From the NCBI GenBank assembly GCA_002077065.1, contig NAJO01000121.1:1-22302 (forward strand): a DNA stretch of 22,302 bases, in the 5' to 3' direction. The stretch's first letter is position 1, and every line of letters starts with the position of its first letter. Shown here in pieces: positions 1-9,573 of the stretch. The notes under the pieces were generated by a model. It saw only the letters and a list, made by a program, of their open reading frames with translations. It had not been told where the DNA came from and made no database searches. The translations under genes and the position numbers were made by a program. This DNA comes from Cryoendolithus antarcticus (Eukaryota > Ascomycota > Dothideomycetes > Cladosporiales > Cladosporiaceae).

Positions 1-3000
1 GACGAATCCTTGAAAGATGTACTGGACCGGCTATGCAGCGCTGTTTTTGCATTCCCGATCTGACCGCGGACGAGTATACCAAAGCGCTGTCGTCCGTTAC
101 CGGACCACCATCTCTCCGATTCTACGGGGCTGCACCCATAGTGACGAAACTCGACATATGCATCGGCGTCCTTTTGGTCGTGCATGACAGCGCGCGACAG
201 GACCCCTCAGAACAAGAGATGGTGTTTCTGCAAGGTATGGCGAAGAGATGCATGGGACAGCTGGAGATGACACGGGTGGTTCAGGCCCAGCATCGCGGAT
301 TGATGATGTCCGAGGGAATCGATTCTTTCATTCAGCACCGAGAAGGCACGGCTCCCAACCCACCCGAATTGAGTTCCTCGAGCCAAGCGACTTCAAATGG
401 GACCAAGTTTAGCCCGGGAGAAACTCCGCCATCAGTATCCTCGGGTGGTTTGACTAACATACTGCAGGACAAGTGGCAGGCGCACACTGACTCGAGAGGC
501 AACCCTGAGCAACTGTCTCAGCCGGCACAGCAGGGAGAGAAAAGCCACGGCAGTGATGACGCTATACACGGTGGAACCGCCCATCGGAAGACTTTCAAAC
601 GTGCGGCAGCATGTTTGCGCACGTCCTTGGAAGTGGATGGCGTTATGTTTGTTGATGGTTTCACTGAGTGGCACGGTGAGACGCTGCCGGTCGGTGAACC
701 TGAGCTGGAACTCGAGCGCGAGATCACGCAAATTACGAAAGCGAAGCGAACGAAAGATATGACAATGGATAGCGCGACAGCGAACGAAGAAACCCGTGTG
801 TTTACCAGTGCAGGTTACAAGAAGGACATCTGCACAGCCAGAAGAGCGGAGATCTTAGGATACTCGATTCAGTATGGGCAATCCATGCCTCCAACCAGAA
901 AGTTGACCGAGAGCATCAAAGGCATGGCTCATACGGACGAAGGGTTCCTCCAGAATTTCCTGGCGCGTCATCCCGAGGGAAGGACATGGTATTTCGACGA
1001 AGCAGGCAAACCGTTCCTCTTTGATGGCGATGCTCTTGTTTCGGGTGAGGATAAATTTGGAGACGCTGACCATGTCGCTTTGGCTTTTCCAAACGCACGC
1101 CAAGTCGTTTTCTCGCCTTTGACTGATCCAATACAACTCAAACATCTGGCAGGGTGCTTTGCATGGACTTCCGAAGTACTGCCGGTCTTCACTGACGGAA
1201 CCGTTATCTGTTCATACAAAGCTTTCCTCCATACTGTGGTGGCAGAGATTTCTCGGCTCGATACCGTCGCTGCCGTCAAGCAGCAAGCGTCGTTCGTCTC
1301 GTCCGTCAGCCACGAGCTTCGATCTCCCTTGCACGGCATCCTTGGGGCTGCTGAATTACTTGCTGAAACCGACCTTGACGACTTCCAAAACGGGTTGACG
1401 GGTACGATACGAGCCTGTGGTTCGACTCTCCAAGACACACTCAGCAATGTGCTTCAATACGCAAAGATCAACGACTTCGAGCAGAAACGGAACAGACCCG
1501 AACAGAATCGGCCCAGAGACTCCCCATGGGCTTTGGAGAACAAGGCCCAGAAAGCTGTACGGCAAAGTGGACCCTCTGCTGGGCTCTTTGTATCTACGAA
1601 TTTAGCTCTCCTTTGCGAAGACATTGTATAAGTCTTGGAGAGTGCCCGCTCGTACAACGCCGTCAGCTCTGACAGGGCTCCGACTGTGACGTTGAACATC
1701 CACTATCGTGAGTCATGGATCTTCGTGACCGAGCCAGGTGCCCTCCGCCGAATCATGATGAACATCATCGGCAACGCTGTGAAGTATTCGCCAGAAGGTT
1801 TCGTGGCCGTCTCGTTAGATGCTTGGGATGCGGAGAAGCTCGATTCACAAGACGAAGCCCAGCGGCGGTGGAGCGATAAGGATGAAACTGAGAAGAAGCT
1901 TATTACATTCACCGTGCAGGATACCGGCAAGGGCATGTCCAAGGACTTTCTCCAGAATCAACTATTCTTGCCTTTTCATCAAGAAGACGCTGTAAGATCT
2001 GAAGGTGTGGGCCTTGGCTTGTCTATCGTCAAGAGTTTAGTCAACCTATTGGATGGGAAGATCGAGGTAACAAGTCAAGTTGGCAAAGGTTCGGAGTTCA
2101 AGATAAGCATACCTATGGCAGCCGGAGAAATCAGGCAAGATGTGCCCGACGTTCCGACCATTGAGTCGAATATCGCAGTCCTCCGGCTTCGAAACTTCAC
2201 CGTCGCCATTCATGGCCTCGAGCATGCAACCGCACATTCCCTTCGAGCCTATCTGGTCAACTGGTTCAACTGCGCGGTAGTTTCCTTGGGGGACAAAGGG
2301 CCTCACCCGGACGTTATCCTTGCAGACGGAACAGACCACGACAATTTTGAAGAGCTTCAGACCCGGCTGAACGCATACCACTCGCGTTCGGCTGTGCTTA
2401 CCGTATCTTCTGGCCTGCCAAAACCTGCAAGCTCGATGTATGTTGCCGGGAAACACATAAGGGAAACGATCTCGTGCCCTTTCGGTCCGCACAAATTCGC
2501 GAAAGCTCTGATCAGATGTCTCGAGCGACTACAGGATCTGAATCAGTCGCAGGTGAAGACCAACGACGCGGAAAAGCAACCAGAAGCCCTGTCAACCAAG
2601 AGCTCACACTCCACGGTAGCAATCGCCACCCCTCACTTCACAACCGCAATCAGCCTACCACGTGAGCACGGCTCTGTATTACGTAACCAGCAGACGTCCG
2701 CTTCTGTTCGTTCACCACACAGTCCGACTGGTAGGATCAGTCCAAGCCCGGCCGACGTCTTCCAGTCCGAATGTGCCGACACGCTTGTTGCCAAGGCCGA
2801 TCCCAGCATACTTCTTGTCGAGGACAACAAGATCAACCTCAAGCTGTTGGAGACCTTTGTCGCCAAAAGGGGATACACGAACGTTGAATCGGCAGCAGAT
2901 GGCTTGCAGGCTGTTCAAGCGGCTGAGAGACGCGCTGAGGGATTTGACATCATCATCACCGGTGAGCAAGCATAACAGTGTCCAGCGGACAGACCTACAA

Positions 3001-3336
3001 GAGCAAAACCAAACGTCTCGTGCTAACGCTATATCAGATATCTCTATGCCGGTGATGGACGGCTTCGAAGCTTCCCGCAAGATACGCGAGCTGGAGCGCA
3101 CACGTCATGATAGCTCTGCCCAGTCGCTAACGTCACACAAACCCGCACTATTAGTAGCCCTTACAGGATTGGCGAGCGTCAATGATCGGGACGAGGCGCT
3201 GCGGAGCGGTGTAGATGTGTTCGTGACGAAGCCGGTACGGCTCGGGGAGTTAGGAGAGTTGCTAGCACGGTGGGAACGTGGCGAGGTCTCAGGCGGAAGC
3301 GATACGGAAGCAGTTTCGATGACAAAGGGCTCATGA
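1..3336 (+). pseudogene. Hybrid sensor histidine kinase (GAF-HisKA-HATPase-receiver), 5' cut by window edge, one in-frame stop
   Basis: Two-component phosphorelay sensor. The reading frame is already open at base 3 and begins inside a GAF-like domain (LRFYGAAPI...IGVLLVVHD), so the true start lies upstream and the ATG at 33 is only internal. In order I see: the GAF end (about 60-270); HisKA with H-box SHELRSPLHG, phospho-His codon 1311-1313; HATPase_c with N-box NIIGNAVKYS, G1 DTGKGM, F-box FLPFHQED and G2 GVGLGLS (about 1730-2120); a degenerate receiver-like stretch (about 2160-2510); and a true receiver with ILLVEDN, the split acceptor Asp, LTGLAS and TKPV (about 2805-3290). Catalytic residues are all retained. 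Odd: TAA at 1629-1631 lies in frame between HisKA and HATPase, the frame is the same on both sides, and I find no in-frame intron with canonical borders that removes it. Translation would stop before the ATP-binding domain. It could be a real nonsense mutation or a sequence error. Family assignment is secure; the fungal HHK subgroup is not. Confidence 0.8.
2962..3037 (+). other. Spliceosomal intron in the histidine kinase receiver domain
   Basis: 76-nt phase-1 intron with donor GTGAGC at 2962, branch site TGCTAAC at 3021-3027 and acceptor ATATCAG ending at 3037. Splicing joins G2961 to AT3038-3039, giving a GAT Asp codon and the receiver motif DIIITDISMPVMDG. Unspliced, the frame hits TAA at 2973-2975. 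The split codon is the phospho-acceptor Asp itself. Confidence 0.92.
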
Positions 3337-4956
3337 AAGAAGGACGGCTTTGTGCGATAAAACTGATACCCGAGCAATGTACGAGTGAAGCCGGGCCTAG
3401 CTGAGGCCGGATCGACAGCCGAGTGTATGCGCAAGCCAGCACCGCGAGGCTAGCTATGCCCCGCATACTCTCTGCAAGCGTCTATTATGCGTTCCTCCTG
3501 CGAGGTGGAACGGAGCAGTCATCAGCGCTACCCTGAACCGACAGTTTGATCAGAGGTGCCTTGCACGCTGCGAGATACTTTCCTATATACAGCCCATATC
3601 GTTTCTAATAACACCCCGGTTCATAGCTCGCAGGAACCACGACGGACGCCCCCTGAGCACCAGCGGCGGTTATGCTCGGCGCAGGCGCAGAGTAGGTGCG
3701 GGACGCGTTCCCAGCCCATCCTCTTCACCCTGGTCCGGCTCAGGAACTCTTAGATGAACACTTCGAGGATATCGAACCCATCGAGGAGCGCCTCCGTGAA
3801 GAGCGCGCAGACCTTGCAGACGAACAAGAGCTCAAAAGGCTCGAGAACAAGATCGCTATACTCAGACAAAGGAGAAGAGCTGCTTATCCAGCGACTAGCT
3901 ACCTCCCGACTCCGCGTGATGCAAGTACTCCGCGTGCGCCTAGCAGTCTCACCACCAAATCACGGTTGAGGGAACCGGAGCTATTCAAGGGCTCCATGAC
4001 AACTCGCAGCTCGACAATCGCATCTCGAAGATACTGGCAATCCCTGCGACAGCAAATCCCAGTGTGCGAACGTCAAGTCCTTGTCCTTGGGCAAGACACA
4101 GTCGGTCCACGAGTAGCCTTGTTGGTGGCAGCCGCGAATATGCAGGGATGTAGGGCGAGGGCACAACTGAGCCGTGTGATATTGCGGCCCTGAGCGGGTC
4201 TCGAAAACCTGACGGCATCCGTCCAGTACCTTTTGGTACTGTCACTGTTATTTAAGTCTGAGGTCATATAGGCCAATCACACCTTTGTCCGCAGGCACTG
4301 TCCCACAAGCAAATCATTGTAAGCGTGTGTTTTCAAGTTGGTGCGGCGACATGGTTTAGTCGATCTGATATGCTGATGTCCGCAGAAAAGTGGAGGTTTT
4401 GCTTCTCCTCCGCCCAGAGCAACGTAGCTCAGGGCATGAGAGGAGACGCTGGGAGCAGGACCTAGGCGAGGAAGGAGTCCGAGACGTCATCGCTGTTCTA
4501 CACGGGAATGCTCGTTTATGTGGCGTGGGAGCGATAGCTTGACAAGATCAGATAAAGGGTGGAAAACCCAACGCTGTATCCAACTCCTGTCATTCTTTCC
4601 TTGTCCTAGATGATCCAGTAACTGACGGTACTCCATACGTAGGCAGCTATCGAAACGACTTTTGGCTAGTCGACGTCACTCCATTCCTTGATGGTGTTGC
4701 TGCTGCTACTGCATGCGAAGCTCTGCGCATAAGAGCGGTGAGCTCATGCAGTACTCGCTGCTCATTGCCTACCTCGTCGTCGCCAACCCTATATACCTCG
4801 TCGCCGACGCCCTCGTAGGTTATTTTCTTCGATTGACATTCCTATCCCTTCTCGCAGCTCTTCTTTTCGCACGCATACCACGTCCAGCCATAAATCTCGA
4901 TCCTACGAGAGAAAGGTTCGCCGGTGGGTTGAGACACGAGTGGAGGACGAGGGTAT
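3337..4956. other. Gene-poor spacer
   Basis: No gene that I can support between the kinase stop and the integrase-core transposase relic. Frames are short and overlap on both strands. The only stretch with protein-like character is the acidic coiled-coil segment near 3736-3990, listed separately. The open frame 4713-5108 (+) runs into the transposase relic in the wrong frame and has no recognisable domain. No terminal inverted repeat for the relic was found by eye. Confidence 0.5.
3736..3990 (+). pseudogene. Possible gag-like retrotransposon fragment
   Basis: An open frame on the plus strand encodes an acidic/basic heptad-like stretch (LLDEHFEDIEPIEERLREER followed by ELKRLENKIAILRQRRR), predicted to form a coiled coil. 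About 35 residues later comes LREPELFKGS. In fungal LTR-retrotransposon Gag proteins a coiled coil is often followed by a P-x-x-F-x-G motif of this kind. Beyond FKGS no Gag homology is visible in any frame, so this is at best a short relic. It could equally be a chance open frame. Confidence 0.25.
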
Positions 4957-6465
4957 ATGCAGGCGCCGGTCACAGTCAGCGTCACTACACTCCGACACTT
5001 CCTTGCCGTGAAGGATATACGATTCAATCGCCCTGTTACCAAGGACGAGGTGCGCAACGATTTGTGAGTGCGCATTGCGCGCATCTTCGTCAACCAGCGC
5101 CTCTCTGACGAAGAGACCGTGGAAGTACTCGGCTATGATGGCTTTGACATTGGCTGGCATACCATGGACAAGATGAGGAGGGAGATGGGTCTGTGGCAGA
5201 TCAACAGGGCGGAGAATTTCAAGCTAATCGCAAACATGGAGCGCCTGTTGAAGTTCGAGCTGGGACAAGGTCAATCGAAATTTTGGCCATGGTACGCTCT
5301 ATGGCTACATGCGCACCAAGTACAGCACCGTTGGGAGATTCGTTCGCTTTCCTCCTCACAGCGCGGCTCACATTACTCACAACTACAAAGACCGCCTTTA
5401 TAGCGTCGCGCGTGTGGTCAACGCTGAGGGTGTCGAGCGGCGTAGGAAGCATGCAAAGGTGCACCGTGGTGCCATTTTCACGCTAGGCCCGAACTGTGTC
5501 TGGTCCATGGACAAGTACTGCAAGCTAGAAGCATTCGGCATTCAGATCTATGCAGCCATTAATGTATATTCGCGATACCCGGTGTGGATTTACGTTGGTA
5601 TCACCGGCCGCACTGCTGTGTCTGCACTCGCACAGTACATTGCTACGCTGGCTATAGCAAGGTCCTACCACAGTGGCTTCGTTAAGATAGAGGTGCAGAG
5701 ACCACTATTACAACTGATGCCCACCTCTTTCTGAGTCAGATCTCGTGGCCAGATGTAGATGTCATTACAAACAGCTACCGCTACGGCACTAGCAAGTAGA
5801 ATCAACGCATTGAGGCCTGGTGTCGTTAGGAGGCGCGTACGACAATCAATCGCTGGCGAGATCACTTCCAGACCATAGTTGATAACCGCGTATATCGCCC
5901 AGACCAGCTGGCTCACAAGCTCGCTTTTGTGGCTATCTGTGTGCCTATTATCTAGCAGGAAGCGATCGAGTTCGTCCATAATTGGAACCACCCCCGCATA
6001 CGGAAGCAATCAAACAGAGGCCTAGACCATATTACCGGCATCCCCTCTGTCCTCTACCACTACCCTGAGAAGACTGGCGGCGTACACTGTGGGACCGCAC
6101 CTGACCCTAAGCATCTCCAGCCGATGCAGAAGGAGCTCAAGGATTCCGAGATGAATGCTATCCTGCCAGAAGAGACCGTGGCGTGGATTAAGGTCAAGCT
6201 AGGAGCGCTCGGCTACCCTGAGGTCATCGATGGCAGGAAGTCTGTAGTCAATGGAGAGCGGCTCCGATATCTAGCGTTCATTTATCTGCGTGACGATATC
6301 ATAGCGCACGAGCGCGCTCGCGACCAGCCTATCCTTGCAGAGCTAGAGAGACCTCTAGACGGCCGGCGCCGGCGACCTCGTGATGCAGCAGCAGGAGGGC
6401 AGTGTGCAGCGGATGTAGAAGATGACCTTGCAGATCTCGAAGGGGAAGGTGACTGGCATTCGTAA
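4957..6465 (+). pseudogene. Integrase-core (rve, DDE) transposase relic
   Basis: Degenerate copy of a fungal integrase-core transposase that would cut and join element ends in the nucleus. A start at ATG 4957 (MQAPVTVSV) gives about 500 codons, a usual length for such proteins. Visible in order: a helix-turn-helix-like region (IFVNQRLSDEETVEVLGYDG, about 5086-5145); a linker ending NAEGVERRRKHA; core motif NCVWSMDKYCKLEAFGI with the first catalytic Asp (about 5500); YSRYPVWIYVGI; DRGAET with the second Asp (5686-5703); NQRIEAW with the catalytic Glu (5800-5820); then a C-terminal part with VLYHYPEK. Damage: TGA at 5065; +1 shift in a T-run at 5281-5284; a second shift near 5684-5686; TAG at 5797, 5827 and 5953. 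The active-site residues survive but no continuous frame exists. Superfamily placement (IS3EU- or Ginger-like) is inference. Confidence 0.82.
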
Positions 6466-6667
6466 GTCGCACCTATAAGTGCTTGGTTAGTATCTTCACC
6501 GCTCTTTTTTCTATCGTCAGATCTTCTTCTCAGACCCATATCATAATCCGCTTGTATATGCACCTCCGCAGCTCGCAGTGGGCTCACCATACAAAGTTGC
6601 AGAAGCTTATACGTACATCCGTATCGCTCGAGTATAGCTTGGTATCTTATGTATCGGTTTCGCATAC
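6466..6667. other. Junction between transposase relic and truncated zinc-finger gene
   Basis: About 200 bases with no gene that I can support. A perfect donor-like GTAAGT at 6462 and a pyrimidine-rich tract ending CAG at 6518-6520 would splice the transposase frame into a further 62-codon frame ending at 6707, but that stretch has no recognisable similarity. This is where the transposon end or deletion breakpoint should lie. Confidence 0.35.
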
Positions 6668-7228
6668 TCAGATATGTATAGCCCTACGCTCCCTTCGCGT
6701 TCGTTGATTCCTTCCGACTTTACTGCAACACCCTTCGAACCATATCGGTCTCAGAGTGTGATTCTGCACTTCGTGGCTGAAGCGGCAGTCGGCGCGGGCG
6801 CAGTGGCCGGACGCGAGCCAGTATCTGCAAACGATCGGACTCTTCTGCTGGGAAGCAGGCGTCATGGGTCGCGAGGAGGGTGTCATAGATTTGCCGATCA
6901 GGAAGGTGCGTTATTGCTGTTCCAGCTGCTGGATCGCGGCTGCCATGGCGTTGGCGGGCATGCCCTGCGACTCCATGAGCGCGTTGATGGTCTGACTGCG
7001 GTCGTAACCATTAGCCTCAAGGATCTGCTCGAGTTCGTCGTCGGTGCGCGAGTCCTGCAGGATACTGCGCAGCATATCGTAGGGACTCATTTCGGCCATG
7101 TGAGACTGCTGCAGGTCGGATGTCGCATCACCGAAGCTGGTAGTGCTGGAGGCGTCATCGTTGACGAGCCCGTCGACCGTGTCGCTGCCGTAGTCGCCGT
7201 AGTTTTCGGTACTCAAATACATCGCCAT
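6668..7228 (-). pseudogene. CCCH zinc-finger / SMR-family gene, 3'-truncated and with an in-frame stop
   Basis: Resembles the N-terminal part of fungal CCCH zinc-finger and SMR-domain proteins, thought to bind or cleave RNA. The preferred start is the ATG at 7228 (MAMYLSTENYG, good Kozak context); an upstream in-frame ATG sits at 7249. Seen: acidic N-terminus (STENYGDYGSDTVDGLV), ATSDLQQSHMAEMSP, a CUE/UBA-like helical segment (LRSILQDSRTDDELEQILEA), then a TAA at 6911-6913 followed in the same frame by RTFLIGKSM and one zinc finger, CRYWLASGHCARADCRFSH (about 6775-6831). Family members continue with more fingers and a C-terminal SMR domain. Here homology stops after QNHT, at about 6755, and the frame ends at 6668 in unrelated residues. 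The gene is therefore cut, with the integrase-core relic lying just beyond the break. The stop could be CAA to TAA in a run of Gln codons. Confidence 0.65.
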
Positions 7229-7249
7229 GTGTGATGTGTGCAATGGCAT

Positions 7250-7667
7250 GCAATGCCAAGCCGAGAGTCATTTGCCGCCAGGGAGATAACGAGCACGTAG
7301 TAAACGATGACACGGACGACGAGGACTGTCCTGAGTGCAAGGGCGACACGCCTCCGGAAATACCATGAGGTCAGACGAACGAACCTGATTGTTATGCTTA
7401 GCAGGGTGGCGAAGCGGCAGCAAAGAAGGTAATTGCTCTTCGAGGACGACTTATGTACGAGATTGTTATTGCCTACTTGCATTCGCCACCATGCAGTCCT
7501 CGCACAAGTTTACCTAGTTCCTGCCCAAATGGAGATAGATATAGCTTGCATTTGCATCTGCACTACGCGGGAGCTTGCTGTTGGGCCAGCGTACCAGATG
7601 CGAACAAAGGCTAGAGTTTAGATTGCGATGCTTTGTGTAGATAACGCATGCCGTCTGCGAGATTAGG
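7250..7667. other. Spacer, no gene recognised
   Basis: Lies upstream of the truncated zinc-finger gene and downstream of the chromodomain gene, so it should hold the former's promoter and the latter's terminator. No clear TATA box, tRNA or coding homology was seen. Short open frames on both strands (for example 7213-7482 minus, hydrophobic) show no domain. Confidence 0.45.
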
Positions 7668-9329
7668 TCATGTGCGGATGCGAAAGCTTCTCATTTTCTG
7701 CTTGGAGCCAATTTTCGACCAAGACAGTCTTCGACACCTGTTGCTTGAGCGGAATTCCGCAACGGCAGCATCGGCAGAGCCTTCCAGACTTTCCGCAGGC
7801 TCCCAGGTGGGCTCCCACTGAGCTTTATAGAAGATCTTGCCATGCCTACGAGCACTGCCGACGATTCGGTCGACCTCCCAAGTTGGCTCACTCTCGAATT
7901 CGAGTGCTTGAGGCGGCACAGACCAATCCGCCTGGGTAGACGTGGAAGTCGGAGTGATGGTGTTCTGAGACCGTGATGGAGCTGCGGCTGTATGGCGACC
8001 TGTAGGGGGAGAGGGCATTAGGCAGTCCGCAGTGTGGCGCTGTGCAGATCTGCTTGCGGGCTCCGCAACATGCGTCTGCCTACGCTGCCGCTTCATCGAA
8101 GGTTGGCCAGAATCGCGCCTCTCCGCTGATGCGCTGCTACCAGTAGGAATCGCCCTCGTTTTGGTATTCAACGCACCATGTCATCGTCACTGCTATCGCA
8201 TGTTCCACTCTCTTTACATGCGCCGCCAGGTCCCTCCGCGATGGTTGCGCCGCGACCCTCTCGGGAAGGGTCATGAATGAGAGCAATTCCCTGTGCCGAT
8301 GAGGAACGGGAATGGTCTCCGGCCAGCACCAGTGTTGTGTCGCCACTTACAACAACATCTCTAGATATGATTTTAGCCGTGTCATACACGAGAGCCGAGC
8401 CGTGCAGTGAGGTCGTACTTACTGATCATGTACCCAGTGCTCGTCCTGAAAATCTGCCCTGACCAGTGTGCTCGAATGATGCGGCTGAGCTTCCAGCGCG
8501 ACGCAGATGGATGGTATCTCGTCAGGGAACTCGCGCATTTCCAGGTGCACCGCCACTGGCGCGTCGTCGTGATCAGTCCGCACCGACTCACCAGGGCGAT
8601 CCTGCCCGACACTCCCATCGGCAGGCGCTGCGGTATCAGCGCTGTCCACGTGAGCAAGCATAAGCGCCGGCGACGGCGATTTGGATAGCACTTCGGGGCT
8701 AGGCGAGCTCTCGACAGGTGTACACACCTCTATGCTTTCCCACGCGTACTGTTGAGGTTTCGCTTGTGCGGCAGCGCTTATAATCGCGCTGGCGCAGGCA
8801 GATGGAATATCAGGCATCGGGCAAGATGGCGGATATATTGGCTCATTGCGTGCACTACCGGCAGCGGTGCGGGCGCACACGCTGTTAGCTCCATCGCCCC
8901 ACATATCGGGCCACATGGCAGTGTCGAAAGCCATGTCTGCGATTGAGTAATACTCGTCGTTCCTCGTTAGAGTAGACGTGTCGAGCGGCCCACGGCAACT
9001 CACAGGGCCGTGGGAGATGAAAGCGGCAATAGTAGAGGTAACATCGTTGCAGTCTAAAGGGTCCAGTCAGCTTGCCCCGTCCAACACTAATGCGAAGCAA
9101 GCTTACTGTTATCGTTTGAGGCCTCAGAGCCGCTATCACACTCGACAACGCCAGCTCTATCTGTCCTCATTGCTACTGGCGGGAGCAAATCGTCTCGCTC
9201 TTGTGGAGTAGGGACAGGTCTTGGACGGCGGGTCTTCTGCTTCTTTGCGGCGGGCGGTCCCGAGTAGACAATAATAATGTCCAGTCGAACGGGAGACGTC
9301 GAAGAGAATGCGGCGCTCATTTGCTCCAT
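7668..9329 (-). CDS. Chromodomain protein, multi-exon
   Basis: Probable nuclear chromatin reader. The C-terminal chromodomain (DNA about 7752-7885) reads TWEVDRIVGSARRHGKIFY then QWEPTWEPAESL and AEF, matching the Y/W-E-V-E-x-I...K-x-x-W...TWEP-x-x-x-L pattern of methyl-lysine binders. The N-terminus has a basic, NLS-like KKQKTRRPRP. Gene model (minus): exon 1 9329-9107 (start ATG in CACAATGG); intron 9106-9054 (53 nt, GTAAGC, CTGAC branch, TTTAG); exon 2 9053-8423; intron 8422-8361 (62 nt, GTAAGT, CTAG); exon 3 8360-8177; a third intron from donor GTGCGT at 8176 to an in-frame CAG at 8085 (or 8076); last exon to the stop at 7668. This gives about 484 residues. The first two introns keep frame cleanly; the third is uncertain. 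The middle is low-complexity, rich in Ser, Pro and Ala. The aromatic cage seems mostly present, with the loop between KAQW and TWEP shortened as in many fungal chromodomains. Confidence 0.7.
8361..8422 (-). other. Intron 2 of the chromodomain gene
   Basis: 62 nt, phase 2. Donor GTAAGT reads from 8422, with a GGCTAAAAT branch-like site and acceptor ATATCTAG ending at 8361. It joins the frame ending at 8423 to the frame that runs to 8168. Confidence 0.6.
9054..9106 (-). other. Intron 1 of the chromodomain gene
   Basis: 53 nt, phase 1. Donor GTAAGC reads from 9106, a GCTGAC branch-like site precedes CCCTTTAG, and the acceptor ends at 9054. The two flanking frames, which differ, are joined exactly. 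Confidence 0.75.
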
Positions 9330-9573
9330 TGTGGCCGCTCGAACTCTTCGAGCACGCTAGGAGTTGGGAGTTGATCACAGCACCAAACGCGGAAGGGAGT
9401 AGGGCCTTATGTGAGGCTCTCAGTGGCCAAAATGAGACGAAGCCCGTCACAGTCAGGGAGCAGACTGTGCTCGTCCAGCGCGTCACCACCTCGCGTCCGG
9501 GTTTGCCTAATGTTCGGTGTCGAGGCTGCTGCCGCGCCGCATTAGCCATAATGGATCTCTGCGAACGGCCATG
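9330..9573. other. Intergenic region between divergent chromodomain gene and deaminase relic
   Basis: Should hold the chromodomain promoter (minus) and the former 5' region of the deaminase relic (plus). The plus-strand frame 9308-9775 covers it but has no recognisable domain, and it runs in another frame over the deaminase-like coding. No core promoter motif is clear. Confidence 0.35.

Noticed and set aside
1590..1640. Candidate intron that would remove the TAA at 1629
   Set aside because: It keeps frame (51 nt) but uses a GAG acceptor, has no good branch site, and would delete the conserved linker residues ALLCEDIV.
4713..5108. 131-codon plus-strand open frame with a hydrophobic stretch
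   Set aside because: It has no known domain, and its 3' part overlaps the transposase relic in a different frame. Probably chance.
6462..6520. Intron-like GTAAGT...CAG at the end of the transposase relic
   Set aside because: The joined downstream frame has no similarity to transposase C-termini and overlaps the unrelated tail of the zinc-finger relic.
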